DNA of 64,000 nt, taken from contig NZ_RKHJ01000001.1 of assembly GCF_003752465.1 (NCBI RefSeq), positions 744,001 to 808,000 of the forward strand, read 5' to 3'. The notes beneath the pieces were generated by a model. That model did no database searches, was not told the origin of the DNA, and worked only from the letters and a program-made list of their open reading frames with translations. Each line of letters starts with the position of its first letter. Position 1 is the stretch's first letter. Shown piece by piece: positions 1-7,404 of this stretch. The stretch comes from Agrococcus jenensis. Lineage in GTDB: Bacteria; Actinomycetota; Actinomycetes; Actinomycetales; Microbacteriaceae. Position numbers and translations under genes: made by a program.

Positions 1-742
1 AGGCGGAGCACGAGTCGCCCGTGCCGTAGAGGTTCGCGAGCGCCGCCGCGTTGGGCTGGTAGGGCGTGTAGTTGTAGAGCCCCGCCGTGGCGAGGTTGCG
101 GATGAGCACCGGGCTCGAGCCGCACGCCACCTCCGTGTCGTAGCGGATCTGGTTCACGACGCCGGCGCGGTGGTTGTAGCGCTCGGGGTGCGCCGCGTAG
201 CGCTGGAACTGCCGGGCGCCGTAGTAGACCTGGTAGAAGAATCCGGCGACGCTGGCATCGCACGGCGCGGTGTCGGGGCAGCCGAAACCGGTCGCCTTCT
301 CGTAGCGGGACGCGCTCGGCGACGGGTGGGTGATGAGCGTCTGCTCCTTCTGCAGCAGCACCAGCAGGAATCGCTGCGAGATGTCGCAGGCCTGGCCGAC
401 GCGCGCGATGATGCTCGCGGCCGACTCGTCCGCCCTCCCCGTCATCGCCCCGCAGTAGGCGTCCGCGGGAATCGACGGGGTCTTCTGGCGGTAGGTGTCG
501 AGGCACGTGTACCCGGCCGTGCAGCCCGCGTGCTTGGCGTCGATGAACGCCTGCACCTGCGCGGCCGTCATCGCGCCACCGTCGTAGAACTGCTCGTCGG
601 AGACGAGGTAGCCGGCTTCGAAGTCGGCCGCCACCGCGGCCGTGGCGCTGCCACCGGTGCCTGCGGGCGGGGTGACCGTCAGCAGACCGGCGACGAGCGC
701 GGTGAGGGCCGCGGCAGCGACAAGACGAGGGCGAAGGCGCAT
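1..742 (-). CDS. Secreted hemagglutinin-like protein, 3' end outside window
   Basis: The frame starts at ATG 742 and runs off the left edge, so about 247 residues are visible and the C-terminus is missing. The N-terminus has Arg residues followed by a hydrophobic Ala/Leu stretch (residues 8-22), typical of a Sec signal peptide. The mature part has eight cysteines (74, 80, 97, 119, 155, 161, 207, 245), a segment LLVLLQKEQTLIT around 126-138, and an aromatic-rich block with YNHRAGVVNQIRY (189-201) and GLYNYTPYQPN (221-231). That block is familiar from secreted actinobacterial proteins usually labelled hemagglutinin, whose function is not established. Cell-wall or surface location is inferred from the signal peptide. 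The gene is divergent from the response regulator at 891 and shares a 148-bp upstream gap with it. Confidence 0.72.
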   Translation of the reverse strand, partial: MRLRPRLVAAAALTALVAGLLTVTPPAGTGGSATAAVAADFEAGYLVSDEQFYDGGAMTAAQVQAFIDAKHAGCTAGYTCLDTYRQKTPSIPADAYCGAMTGRADESAASIIARVGQACDISQRFLLVLLQKEQTLITHPSPSASRYEKATGFGCPDTAPCDASVAGFFYQVYYGARQFQRYAAHPERYNHRAGVVNQIRYDTEVACGSSPVLIRNLATAGLYNYTPYQPNAAALANLYGTGDSCSA

Positions 743-890
743 CGGCGGGCCGTTCGTTCGGGCGCAAGCTTCGGGCGTTCACGCATGAGGAAGTTGCTTT
801 CAGCATATGTGCGCACTCGGCAGGCGTCGAGGGATCGGTCGGGGTACGCGGCGCCTGACCCGCGGTCGCCGCGCCGGTAGCGTGGGGCGC

Positions 891-1580
891 GTGACGCGCA
901 TCCTGCTGGTGGACGACCAGGCGCTCGTGCGCGCCGGCTTCGAGACGATCCTCTCGAGCGAGCCCGGGTTCGACGTGGTCGGCCAGGCGAAGGACGGCGC
1001 CGAAGGCGTGCGCCTCGCCGCCGAGCTGCAGCCCGACGTGATCTGCATGGACGTGCAGATGCCCGTGATGGATGGGCTCGAGGCGACCCGGGCGATCTGC
1101 GCCGCGGACGGCCACGCCGCGGTGCTCATGCTGACGACCTTCGATCGCGACGACTTCCTGTTCGACGCGCTCTCGGCCGGCGCCTCCGGCTTCCTCCTCA
1201 AGACGGCCGAGCCCGAGCAGCTCATCGACGCCGTGCACGCGCTCGCGCGCGGCGACGCGCTGCTCTCGCCGGAGGTGACCCGTCGCGTCATCGAGCGCTT
1301 CGCCGGCGCGACGGGCTCGACGGATGCCGCGGTGACGACGGGCGAGATGCTCGCCGCTCCCCCGAGCCCGGTGCTCGTCGACCTCACCGATCGCGAGCGC
1401 GAGACGCTGCTGCTGCTCGCGCGCGGGCGCTCGAACGCCGAGATCGCGCGCGAGCTGTTCGTCGGCGAGGCGACCGTGAAGACGCACGTGTCGAACGTGC
1501 TGCTCAAGCTCGGCATCCGCGACCGCATCCACGCCGTCATCTGGGCGTACGAGCACGGTGTGGTCGCGCCCCGTGGCTGA
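891..1580 (+). CDS. NarL/FixJ-family response regulator
   Basis: A 229-residue two-domain regulator. The receiver domain (about 1-120) opens with RILLVDDQ, has the phospho-acceptor Asp54 in ICMDVQMP and the conserved switch Lys near FLLKTAEPEQL. The C-terminal LuxR-type helix-turn-helix (about 160-225) contains LTDRERETLLLLARGRSNAEIA and the recognition segment VGEATVKTHVSNVLLKL. I use the GTG at 891, because translation then starts exactly at the receiver domain; an upstream extension to 807 encodes only Arg-rich sequence. No histidine kinase lies next to it, so its partner must be encoded elsewhere. The downstream membrane-protein gene overlaps its end by 8 bp, suggesting cotranscription. 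Confidence 0.9.
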   Translation: MTRILLVDDQALVRAGFETILSSEPGFDVVGQAKDGAEGVRLAAELQPDVICMDVQMPVMDGLEATRAICAADGHAAVLMLTTFDRDDFLFDALSAGASGFLLKTAEPEQLIDAVHALARGDALLSPEVTRRVIERFAGATGSTDAAVTTGEMLAAPPSPVLVDLTDRERETLLLLARGRSNAEIARELFVGEATVKTHVSNVLLKLGIRDRIHAVIWAYEHGVVAPRG

Positions 1581-1956
1581 GCCGGTCCGTGCGCGTGCGC
1601 CGCAGCCGCGCACGCGGCGCATCCCCGCGGTGGCGGTCGCGTGGTTCGCGCTCTCGGCGGCCGGCCTCGTCGGCACGTGGTGGTACAACATCGCGTTCTT
1701 CGCCGACCCGGGCGGGCTCGGCTACCTCGAGGGATGGTTCGCGAACGCCGCGAGCGCGTCAGCATCGATCGACCTGCTCGTCGTCGCCGTCGCGGCCTCG
1801 ATCTTCATGATCGTGGAGGGCGCTCGGCTCGGATGGGCGCGGTGGGTGTGGGTGCTCGTCGTGCTGGGTGCGGTCATCGCGATCGCCTTCGCCTTCCCGC
1901 TCTTCCTCGGGATGCGCGCGGTCGCGCTGCACCGTCGCGCGTCGCCAGAGCGCTGA
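1573..1956 (+). CDS. DUF2834-like small membrane protein
   Basis: About 127 residues with three hydrophobic segments (roughly 20-40, 62-82 and 92-112). The spacing of motifs YNIAFFADPGG, GWFANAA, FMIVEGARLG and FAFPLFLGMR resembles the DUF2834 family of small inner-membrane proteins of unknown function. The start is uncertain: GTG 1573 overlaps the 3' end of the response regulator by 8 bp and a GTG at 1558 is also in frame; neither has a clear Shine-Dalgarno. The overlap suggests translational coupling to the regulator. No catalytic residues are apparent. Confidence 0.75.
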   Translation: MAEPVRARAPQPRTRRIPAVAVAWFALSAAGLVGTWWYNIAFFADPGGLGYLEGWFANAASASASIDLLVVAVAASIFMIVEGARLGWARWVWVLVVLGAVIAIAFAFPLFLGMRAVALHRRASPER

Positions 1957-1973
1957 CCCGGTCGCACCGCCGA

Positions 1974-2843
1974 TCAGGTCGGCTCGACGCGCTGCGCCAG
2001 CGCCATGGCGTCGTGCGGCGCGTGCCCGTGGATGTCGTTGTCGAAGTAGACGTAGACGTCGCGCGGCGAGCCGTCGGGCGTGGCGACGCCGCTCGTCCAG
2101 CCGCGGATGCGCTCCGCCCACGCATCGAGCTCGTCGGGCGTGTAGCCGCTCGCGTACAGCTCGCGCGAGCCGTGCAGGCGCACGTAGGCGAAGTCGGCGG
2201 TGACCTCGCCGAACGCCGGCCAGCGGTCGGCCGTGTCGGCGACGGTGAGCGCGACCCTGTGGTGCCGCAGCAGCTCGGCCGCGGCCGGGTCCTCGAAGGA
2301 GCGCGCCCGCGGCTCGAGCGCGTGCCGCATCGGCACGTCCGGCCCCTCCTCGAGCCACGTGCGTCCCCGCATCCGGTCGTCGTGGCGACGCGCGAGCTCG
2401 AGCGCCTCGCCCGTCGATCGCGGCAGGCCGGCGAGGAAGCGGTCGAGCCCCTCGGCGTCGAACTCCTCGCGCTCGGGCAGCTGCCAGAGGAACGGCCCGA
2501 GCTTGGCGCCGAGCGCGAGCACGCCCGAGGCGAAGAAGTTCGCCATCGCGACCTCGACGCCCCGCAGCCGCAGCATGTGGGTGATGTAGCGCGATCCCTT
2601 CACCGCGAAGACGAAGTCGTCGGGCACCGCGTCGCGCCAGCGCTCGTAGCTGGCCGGGCGCTGCAGCGAGTAGAACGAGCCGTTGAGCTCGAGCGACGAC
2701 ATCCGCTCGCCGACGTGCTCGAGCTCGCGGCACTGCGGCAGCCCGCGCGGGTAGAAGTCGCCGCGCCACTCGGCGTAGCGCCAGCCGGAGATCCCGACGC
2801 GCGCGCGGGCGGCCGGCGCGGTCTCGCGGCGCTCCTCCTCCAT
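1974..2843 (-). CDS. DUF72 family protein (TIM-barrel, YecE-like)
   Basis: A 289-residue protein with the DUF72 opening motif GISGWRYAEWRGDFYP (about 17-32), the ELNGSFYSL strand and VYVYFDNDIHGHAP near the C-terminus, a common family ending. DUF72 proteins (YecE/YunF) fold as TIM barrels; their biochemical role is unknown. ATG 2843 is chosen because the longer upstream frame (to 3014) encodes low-complexity Arg/Pro sequence. It is convergent with the DUF2834 gene, 17 bp away, and divergent from the GNAT gene at 2945. Confidence 0.88.
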   Translation of the reverse strand: MEEERRETAPAARARVGISGWRYAEWRGDFYPRGLPQCRELEHVGERMSSLELNGSFYSLQRPASYERWRDAVPDDFVFAVKGSRYITHMLRLRGVEVAMANFFASGVLALGAKLGPFLWQLPEREEFDAEGLDRFLAGLPRSTGEALELARRHDDRMRGRTWLEEGPDVPMRHALEPRARSFEDPAAAELLRHHRVALTVADTADRWPAFGEVTADFAYVRLHGSRELYASGYTPDELDAWAERIRGWTSGVATPDGSPRDVYVYFDNDIHGHAPHDAMALAQRVEPT

Positions 2844-2944
2844 GCGCCCACCCTCGCACCGGCTGCCGAGAGCCCGCTCAGCGCCGGCGATCCGGGGTCG
2901 CATCGCCACCTGCGGATGTCGGTGGCTCGCACTACCGTCGGGCC

Positions 2945-3568
2945 ATGGAGCTCGACATCGCCGTGCACCCGGCCACGGCCGACCGCTTCGACGACCTGGC
3001 GGCGATCCTGGCACCGCGCAACCCCGATGCGCCGGCCTGCTGGTGCCTGAGCTATCGCGTGCCGGGCGCCGAGTTCAACGCCCTCGCCGGTGCGGACCGA
3101 CCGGCGCGACTGCGCCGCTACGCCGAGGAGGGCACGCCGCCGGGCGTCATCGCCTACGTCGGCGGCGAGCCGGCCGGGTGGTGCTCGGTGAGCCCCCGCT
3201 CGAGCCATCATCGGCTCACGCGCTCGCGCACGATCCCTGCAGTGGACGACGTGCCGGTGTGGAGCATCGTGTGCCTCGTCGTCCGTCCCGGGTTCCGTCG
3301 CCAAGGCCTGGGGCACGCGCTGCTCGCGGGCGCGGTCGAGTTCGCGCGCAGCCGCCGCGCCCCGATGCTCGAGGCCTATCCGATCGAATCCGGCGACGAG
3401 CGGATCAGCACCGCGCTGGCCTACGTCGGCACGACGTCGCTCTTCGAGGCGGCCGGCTTCGAGCGCGTGGTCAAGACATCGTCGAAGTCGGGCGGCAGGG
3501 AGCGCTGGCTCATGCGGTTGCCGCTCGAGGGCGAGCAGCCACCTGAGGTCGATGCCGCAGGGGGTTGA
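2945..3568 (+). CDS. GNAT-family N-acetyltransferase
   Basis: A 207-residue protein with one GNAT fold. Conserved elements are GVIAYVGGEPAGWCSV (strand 4 region), VWSIVCLVVRPGFRRQGLG (about 98-116), which holds the acetyl-CoA pyrophosphate-binding R/Q-x-x-G-x-G/A signature, and the C-terminal LFEAAGFERV segment. This variant, with an N-terminal CWCLSYR motif, is common in actinobacteria; the substrate is unknown. Its stop codon lies inside the first of two GCAGGGGGTTGACA repeats that precede the ArsR operon, so the 3' end of the gene doubles as promoter DNA. Confidence 0.85.
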   Translation: MELDIAVHPATADRFDDLAAILAPRNPDAPACWCLSYRVPGAEFNALAGADRPARLRRYAEEGTPPGVIAYVGGEPAGWCSVSPRSSHHRLTRSRTIPAVDDVPVWSIVCLVVRPGFRRQGLGHALLAGAVEFARSRRAPMLEAYPIESGDERISTALAYVGTTSLFEAAGFERVVKTSSKSGGRERWLMRLPLEGEQPPEVDAAGG

Positions 3569-3588
3569 CACTGCAGGGGGTTGACACC
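3557..3588 (+). promoter_or_regulatory. Tandem 16-bp unit carrying two -35 boxes, ArsR operon promoter
   Basis: The unit GCAGGGGGTTGACACT/C occurs twice in tandem, each copy with a perfect TTGACA (3565-3570 and 3581-3586). The second TTGACA is 20 bp upstream of the weak hexamer CATGTA (3607-3612) and just upstream of the palindromic operator at 3610-3625. I read this as the promoter of the ArsR operon, with the first copy a duplication; the -10 assignment is weak. Confidence 0.55.
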
Positions 3589-3609
3589 GCAGACCGGCGG
3601 GCGCACCAT

Positions 3610-3625
3610 GTAAGCAGTTGCTTAC
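3610..3625. promoter_or_regulatory. ArsR-type operator palindrome
   Basis: Perfect 7-bp inverted repeat GTAAGCA-GT-TGCTTAC, 16 bp upstream of the ArsR start codon and over the expected -10/+1 region. Position and symmetry fit autoregulation by the downstream ArsR protein; binding itself is inferred. Confidence 0.7.
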
Positions 3626-3640
3626 GCAGGGAGGTGTGCA

Positions 3641-4087
3641 GTGCCGATCGCGACCGATCCGCTCAGCCGCATCTTCTTCGCGCTCGCCGACCCGACACGG
3701 CGCGCGATGCTGGAGCGGCTCGCGGCCGGTGCCGCGACCGTCGGGGAGCTCGCCGAGCCGTTCGCGATGAGCCGGCCGGCGGTGTCGCAGCACCTCGGCG
3801 TGCTCGAGCAGGCCGGCCTCATCGAGCGCACCCGACAGGGGCAGTGGCGCAGCTGCGCGCTGCGCCCCGAGGGGCTCGACGACGCGGAGCAGTGGGTCAC
3901 CGAGCACCGCGCCGCGTGGCAGTCGCGCTTCGACCGGCTCGACGAGACGCTCGCCGCGCTCGTCGCCGGCGAGCGCGACGCCGGCAGCGCGAGTGACGCC
4001 CATCACGAGGCATCCGATGCCGGACCATCCGACACCAGCACGACCGACCAGGCCGACGCATCCGTCGGCGATCCGAAGGAGCAGTGA
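3641..4087 (+). CDS. ArsR/SmtB-family winged-helix repressor
   Basis: 148 residues. The winged helix spans about 8-95, with the family start FFALADPTRRAMLERLA, the recognition-helix region MSRPAVSQHLGVLEQAGLI, and the wing RTRQGQWRSCAL. No metal-binding cysteine pair is present, so it belongs to the non-metal ArsR group usually found beside SRPBCC genes. The C-terminal tail (about 110-148) is Asp/Ser/Thr-rich and probably disordered. The GTG start at 3641 follows GGAGGTG. The stop overlaps the next ATG (TGATG), so the SRPBCC gene is translationally coupled. The palindrome at 3610-3625 is its likely operator. Confidence 0.9.
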   Translation: MPIATDPLSRIFFALADPTRRAMLERLAAGAATVGELAEPFAMSRPAVSQHLGVLEQAGLIERTRQGQWRSCALRPEGLDDAEQWVTEHRAAWQSRFDRLDETLAALVAGERDAGSASDAHHEASDAGPSDTSTTDQADASVGDPKEQ

Positions 4088-4551
4088 TGACCGCAACGAG
4101 GCAGTTCACGATCACGCGCACGTTCGACGCGCCCAGGGCAGCGGTCTGGCGGGCATGGACCGACCCGGCGATCGCCGCGCAGTGGTGGCACCCGCACGAG
4201 GTGGCCGTGCCGCCCGAGTCGGTGCGGATCGATCCGCAGGTCGGCGGCCGCTACGAGTACCTGATGATCGCGCCCGACGGCAGCGAGTACCCGACCGGCG
4301 GCGAGTACCTGGAGGTGCGGGAGCCCGAGCGGCTGCGCTTCTCGTGGGCTGACCCCGGTGACGCGGTCGACGACGCCATGCAGATCACGGTCGACCTCAC
4401 CGAGGTCGATGGCGGCCGATGCGAGATGACCTTCCACCTGTCGGGCGTCGACGAGGACCGCGTGAGCGAGCAGAGCGTCTTCCACGGCTGGACCGAGGCC
4501 TTCGAGGAGCTCGACGACGCCCTCGCCTCGACGACCGAGCGCTCCTCGTGA
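4087..4551 (+). CDS. SRPBCC (AHSA1-like) domain protein
   Basis: 154 residues forming a single START-like/SRPBCC fold. The opening FTITRTFDAPRAAVWRAWTDP and the central ggGGRYEYLMIAPDG and SWADPGDAV segments match the Activator-of-Hsp90-ATPase-homology (AHSA1) group. Such proteins form a hydrophobic cavity and bind an unknown ligand; coupling to ArsR repressors is a widespread arrangement. The ATG at 4087 overlaps the ArsR stop by one base, and the next gene begins within GTGA at its end, so all four genes look like one transcript. Confidence 0.88.
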   Translation: MTATRQFTITRTFDAPRAAVWRAWTDPAIAAQWWHPHEVAVPPESVRIDPQVGGRYEYLMIAPDGSEYPTGGEYLEVREPERLRFSWADPGDAVDDAMQITVDLTEVDGGRCEMTFHLSGVDEDRVSEQSVFHGWTEAFEELDDALASTTERSS

Positions 4552-5129
4552 GCGGCCTCATCGTCGAGCAGATCGTCTCGGTCGACGGCTTCGCTGCCGA
4601 GCCCGACGGCGGCATGCGCTTCGTCGAGGCGACGACGCCGGACGGCGACATCTCGGACGAGGGCCAGCTGACGATGCTCGAGGGCGTCGACGCGATCCTG
4701 CTCGGCCGGCGCACGTACGAGATGTTCGCCGCCTACTGGCCGACCGCCGATCCGACGGTGGAGCGCGTCGCCGAGCCGATCGCGCGACTGCCGAAGCTCG
4801 TGCTCTCGGCCACGCTCGAGCGCGCACCGTGGGGCGACGGCGAGATCGAGGTCGTGCGTCCCGACCCGACGGCCGCGGATGCCGTGCGGGCGCTCAAGGG
4901 CAGGTTCGGCTCGATCATCGTCTGGGGATCGCTGTCGCTCGCCGACGCGCTGCTCGACGCAGGCCTCGTCGACCGGCTCCGGCTGCGCACGACGCCCGCG
5001 CTGATCGGCGACGGACTGCGCTTCACGCCCGCGTCGCTCGGGCTCCGGATGCTGCGGCTCGAGTCGTCGGTCGCGCATCCGGCCGGGCACGTCGTCACGG
5101 AGTACGCGATCGACGGAGGCGGGCGATGA
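4548..5129 (+). CDS. Dihydrofolate reductase-family (RibD C-terminal) protein
   Basis: 193 residues. The RibD_C/DHFR-like fold is indicated by IVEQIVSVDGFAAEPDGGM at the N-terminus, ILLGRRTYEMFAAYWPT (about 47-63), the IIVWGSLSLADALLDAGLVD segment and the ending TPALIGDGLRF. These are NADPH-binding reductase-like proteins with usually unknown substrates. The GTG start at 4548 is chosen over an upstream ATG because it forms a GTGA overlap with the SRPBCC stop and begins at the conserved domain. Third gene of the ArsR operon. Confidence 0.88.
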   Translation: MSGLIVEQIVSVDGFAAEPDGGMRFVEATTPDGDISDEGQLTMLEGVDAILLGRRTYEMFAAYWPTADPTVERVAEPIARLPKLVLSATLERAPWGDGEIEVVRPDPTAADAVRALKGRFGSIIVWGSLSLADALLDAGLVDRLRLRTTPALIGDGLRFTPASLGLRMLRLESSVAHPAGHVVTEYAIDGGGR

Positions 5130-5686
5130 GGGACACCGAGCCGCAGACCGCCGGCGGCAAGGTGCTCTGGCACTTCACGATGTCGCTCGACGGCTTCGTC
5201 GCGGGGCCCGAGCACGCCATGGACTGGATGACCGACATGACGAACCGCGATGGGCTCATCGACGAGTACGTCGGGACGACCGGCGCCGTGCTCGGCGGTC
5301 GCGTCGGCTGGGACATGTTCCCCGACCCGAGGATGACCTACGGCGGCGCGTGGCAGGGGCCGCTGTTCGTGCTGACGCACCACCCGGAGGACGCGCAGCC
5401 GACGGAGGGCGTGACGTTCCTCGACTGCGACGTGGCAGAGGCGGTGCGGATCGGGCTCGAGGCGGCCGCCGGCAAGAACCTCGAGGTGCTCTCGCCCTCG
5501 ATCGGCAGCCAGCTGCTCGAGCGGGGACTCATCGACGAGATCGACCTGCACGTCGCGCCGATCCTGCTCGGCGACGGCATCCGACTGCACCACGCGCCGG
5601 GCGGCACGCCGATCCGGCTGTCGCTCGTGAACGGCGACGACCCCACCGCTGAGGTGAACCTGCGGTACCGGCCGGTCGCGGGCTAG
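5126..5686 (+). CDS. Dihydrofolate reductase-family (RibD C-terminal) protein, second copy
   Basis: 186 residues. KVLWHFTMSLDGFVAGPEHAMDW opens the domain; AVLGGRVGWDMF, VLSPSIGSQLLERGLIDEID and APILLGDGIRLH follow in RibD_C order. It is clearly diverged from the copy just upstream, so this is an old pair and not a recent duplication. Its ATG overlaps the upstream stop (ATGA). Likely an NADPH-dependent reductase of unknown substrate and the last gene of the ArsR operon; the next gene is convergent 19 bp away. Confidence 0.88.
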   Translation: MRDTEPQTAGGKVLWHFTMSLDGFVAGPEHAMDWMTDMTNRDGLIDEYVGTTGAVLGGRVGWDMFPDPRMTYGGAWQGPLFVLTHHPEDAQPTEGVTFLDCDVAEAVRIGLEAAAGKNLEVLSPSIGSQLLERGLIDEIDLHVAPILLGDGIRLHHAPGGTPIRLSLVNGDDPTAEVNLRYRPVAG

Positions 5687-5705
5687 CCGCGCCGCGGACC
5701 GCGAG

Positions 5706-6377
5706 TCACTCGCCCGGCCGCGGCCGCCGCGTCAGCTCGAGGCGCACGAGCGGGAGCAGGTGCCTCGGCCACACGACCGCGGCCACCGCGTCGCCCAGCC
5801 CGACACCGAGGCCGACGACGTGCTCGTCGCCGATCTCGACGCAGGCGACCTCCTCGCCGTCGATGAGGATGGCGCTCGGGACGGCGTCGAGCGCGGAGGG
5901 CTCGTCGACGAAGGCGTCGGGCTCGTGCGGCGTCGGGTCGCGCTCCTCGCGGAAGGTGTTGCCGATCACGTTGCGCATGTGCAGGGCGAGGACGTCGGCG
6001 ACCGACTCGTCGTCGCGCGGCACGACCGTCTGCACCGCCTCGTACGCCGCGGGGAAGCGCATCCAGCGCATCCACTCGACGGCCGTCGGGGGCAGTCGGG
6101 GCGACGGATCCGCGAGCGCCGCCTCGAGGTCGGGCGAGAGCCGCACGTGGTTGATCGGGTCGTCGAGGTCGTCGGGGTTCCAGAGGATCGCGTAGGAGAT
6201 GGCGGCGGCGTCGAGCTGGAACGGCCCGCCGTCGCTGCTCGACGCGATCGTGCTCACGCCGGTCTCGCGGATGCTCGGCTGGGCGACCAGCGTCGCGAGC
6301 CGCACGGGGAACTCGGCCGACACCGCCTCGAGGGTGGGCGGGTCGTCCAGCGGGCCGTCGGGCTCGGCGAAGTCCAT
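5706..6377 (-). CDS. Hypothetical acidic protein
   Basis: 223 residues, no recognised family. It is soluble and acidic, with no signal peptide or membrane segment. Visible features are a Pro/Asp-rich N-terminus, an IASSSDGGPFQLDAAAISYA segment, VEWMRWMRFPAAYEAVQTVVP in the centre and a conserved-looking GEEVACVEIGDEHVVGLGVGLG strand-rich stretch near the end. ATG 6377 is chosen because sequence upstream in the same frame is Arg-rich. Codon bias matches its neighbours, so it is probably a real gene. It is divergent from the ABC operon at 6523. Confidence 0.6.
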   Translation of the reverse strand: MDFAEPDGPLDDPPTLEAVSAEFPVRLATLVAQPSIRETGVSTIASSSDGGPFQLDAAAISYAILWNPDDLDDPINHVRLSPDLEAALADPSPRLPPTAVEWMRWMRFPAAYEAVQTVVPRDDESVADVLALHMRNVIGNTFREERDPTPHEPDAFVDEPSALDAVPSAILIDGEEVACVEIGDEHVVGLGVGLGDAVAAVVWPRHLLPLVRLELTRRPRPGE

Positions 6378-6522
6378 GCGGCCAGCCTGGCCGATCGACG
6401 CCGCGCGCACCAGTCCGGGGGCCGCTCGTCGGAGCCGCTGCCCCCGCTCCCCCGCACGGCGGAGGCGCAAGTCCAGCCGTCAGGGGGAGGTCGGCGCGAT
6501 GCCGCCGACGTAGCGTCGGAGC

Positions 6523-7404
6523 ATGCTCTCCATCCGATCGATCTCCCGCTCCTTCAACGGGCACCGGGCGCTCAACGACGTCAGCTTCGACGTGCAGAAC
6601 GGCCTGATGACCGGCTTCGTCGGCGCCAACGGCGCCGGCAAGACCACGACCATGCGCATCATCCTCGGCGTGCTCACGCCGAGCTCTGGCGAGGTGCTCG
6701 TCGACGGCAGGCCGATCACCGCCGATGACCGCGCGCAGTTCGGCTACATGCCCGAGGAGCGCGGGCTCTACCCGAAGATGAAGGTCCACGAGCAGCTCGT
6801 GTACCTCGGCCGCCTGCACGGCCTCAGCTCGGCCCACGCGTCGACCCGCGCGGCAGACCTGCTCGAGCAGCTGGGCCTCGGGGAGCGCCGCGACGACAAG
6901 CTCGAGTCGCTCAGCCTCGGCAACCAGCAGCGCGCGCAGATCGCCGCCGCGCTCGTGCACGAGCCCACCGCGCTCGTGCTCGACGAGCCGTTCTCGGGGC
7001 TCGACCCGATGGCGGTCGAGACGACCGTCGAGGTGCTCCGCGACGTCGCCCGCAGCGGCGCCCCGGTGCTGTTCTCGAGCCACCAGCTCGACCTCGTCGA
7101 GCGCCTGTGCGACTCGCTCGTCATCCTCGCCGGCGGCGAGGTGCGAGCGGCGGGCACGCGCGAGCAGATCCGCTCGGCACACGCGCGGCCCGAGTGGGTG
7201 CTCGAGACCGACGACGCGGGCTTCGTGCGCGGCATCCGCGGCATCGAGGTCATCGAGTTCGACGGCGGCCACGTGCGCTTCACCGCCCCCACCGACGACG
7301 ACGCCGACCGCGTGCTGCGCGAGGCGATCGAGCGCGGCACCGTCCGCAGCTTCGCCCCCTCCATCCGACCGCTGACCGAGATCTTCCAGGAGGTCATCCG
7401 ATGA
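6523..7404 (+). CDS. ABC transporter ATP-binding protein (NatA-like)
   Basis: 293 residues with a complete nucleotide-binding domain: Walker A GANGAGKTTTM, Q-loop in GYMPEERGLYP, signature LSLGNQQRAQI (a variant of LSGGQ), Walker B ALVLDEPFSGLD and switch histidine in LFSSHQLDLV. The C-terminal 80 residues form the DUF4162-like extension common in ABC-2/NatA ATPases. Its stop overlaps the permease ATG by 4 bp. The pair fits a Na+/drug-type ABC-2 exporter, with substrate unknown. Confidence 0.92.
   Translation: MLSIRSISRSFNGHRALNDVSFDVQNGLMTGFVGANGAGKTTTMRIILGVLTPSSGEVLVDGRPITADDRAQFGYMPEERGLYPKMKVHEQLVYLGRLHGLSSAHASTRAADLLEQLGLGERRDDKLESLSLGNQQRAQIAAALVHEPTALVLDEPFSGLDPMAVETTVEVLRDVARSGAPVLFSSHQLDLVERLCDSLVILAGGEVRAAGTREQIRSAHARPEWVLETDDAGFVRGIRGIEVIEFDGGHVRFTAPTDDDADRVLREAIERGTVRSFAPSIRPLTEIFQEVIR

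Noticed and set aside
807..1580. Longer 257-residue form of the response regulator
   Set aside because: The extra N-terminus is Arg/Gly-rich; the receiver domain begins right at GTG 891.
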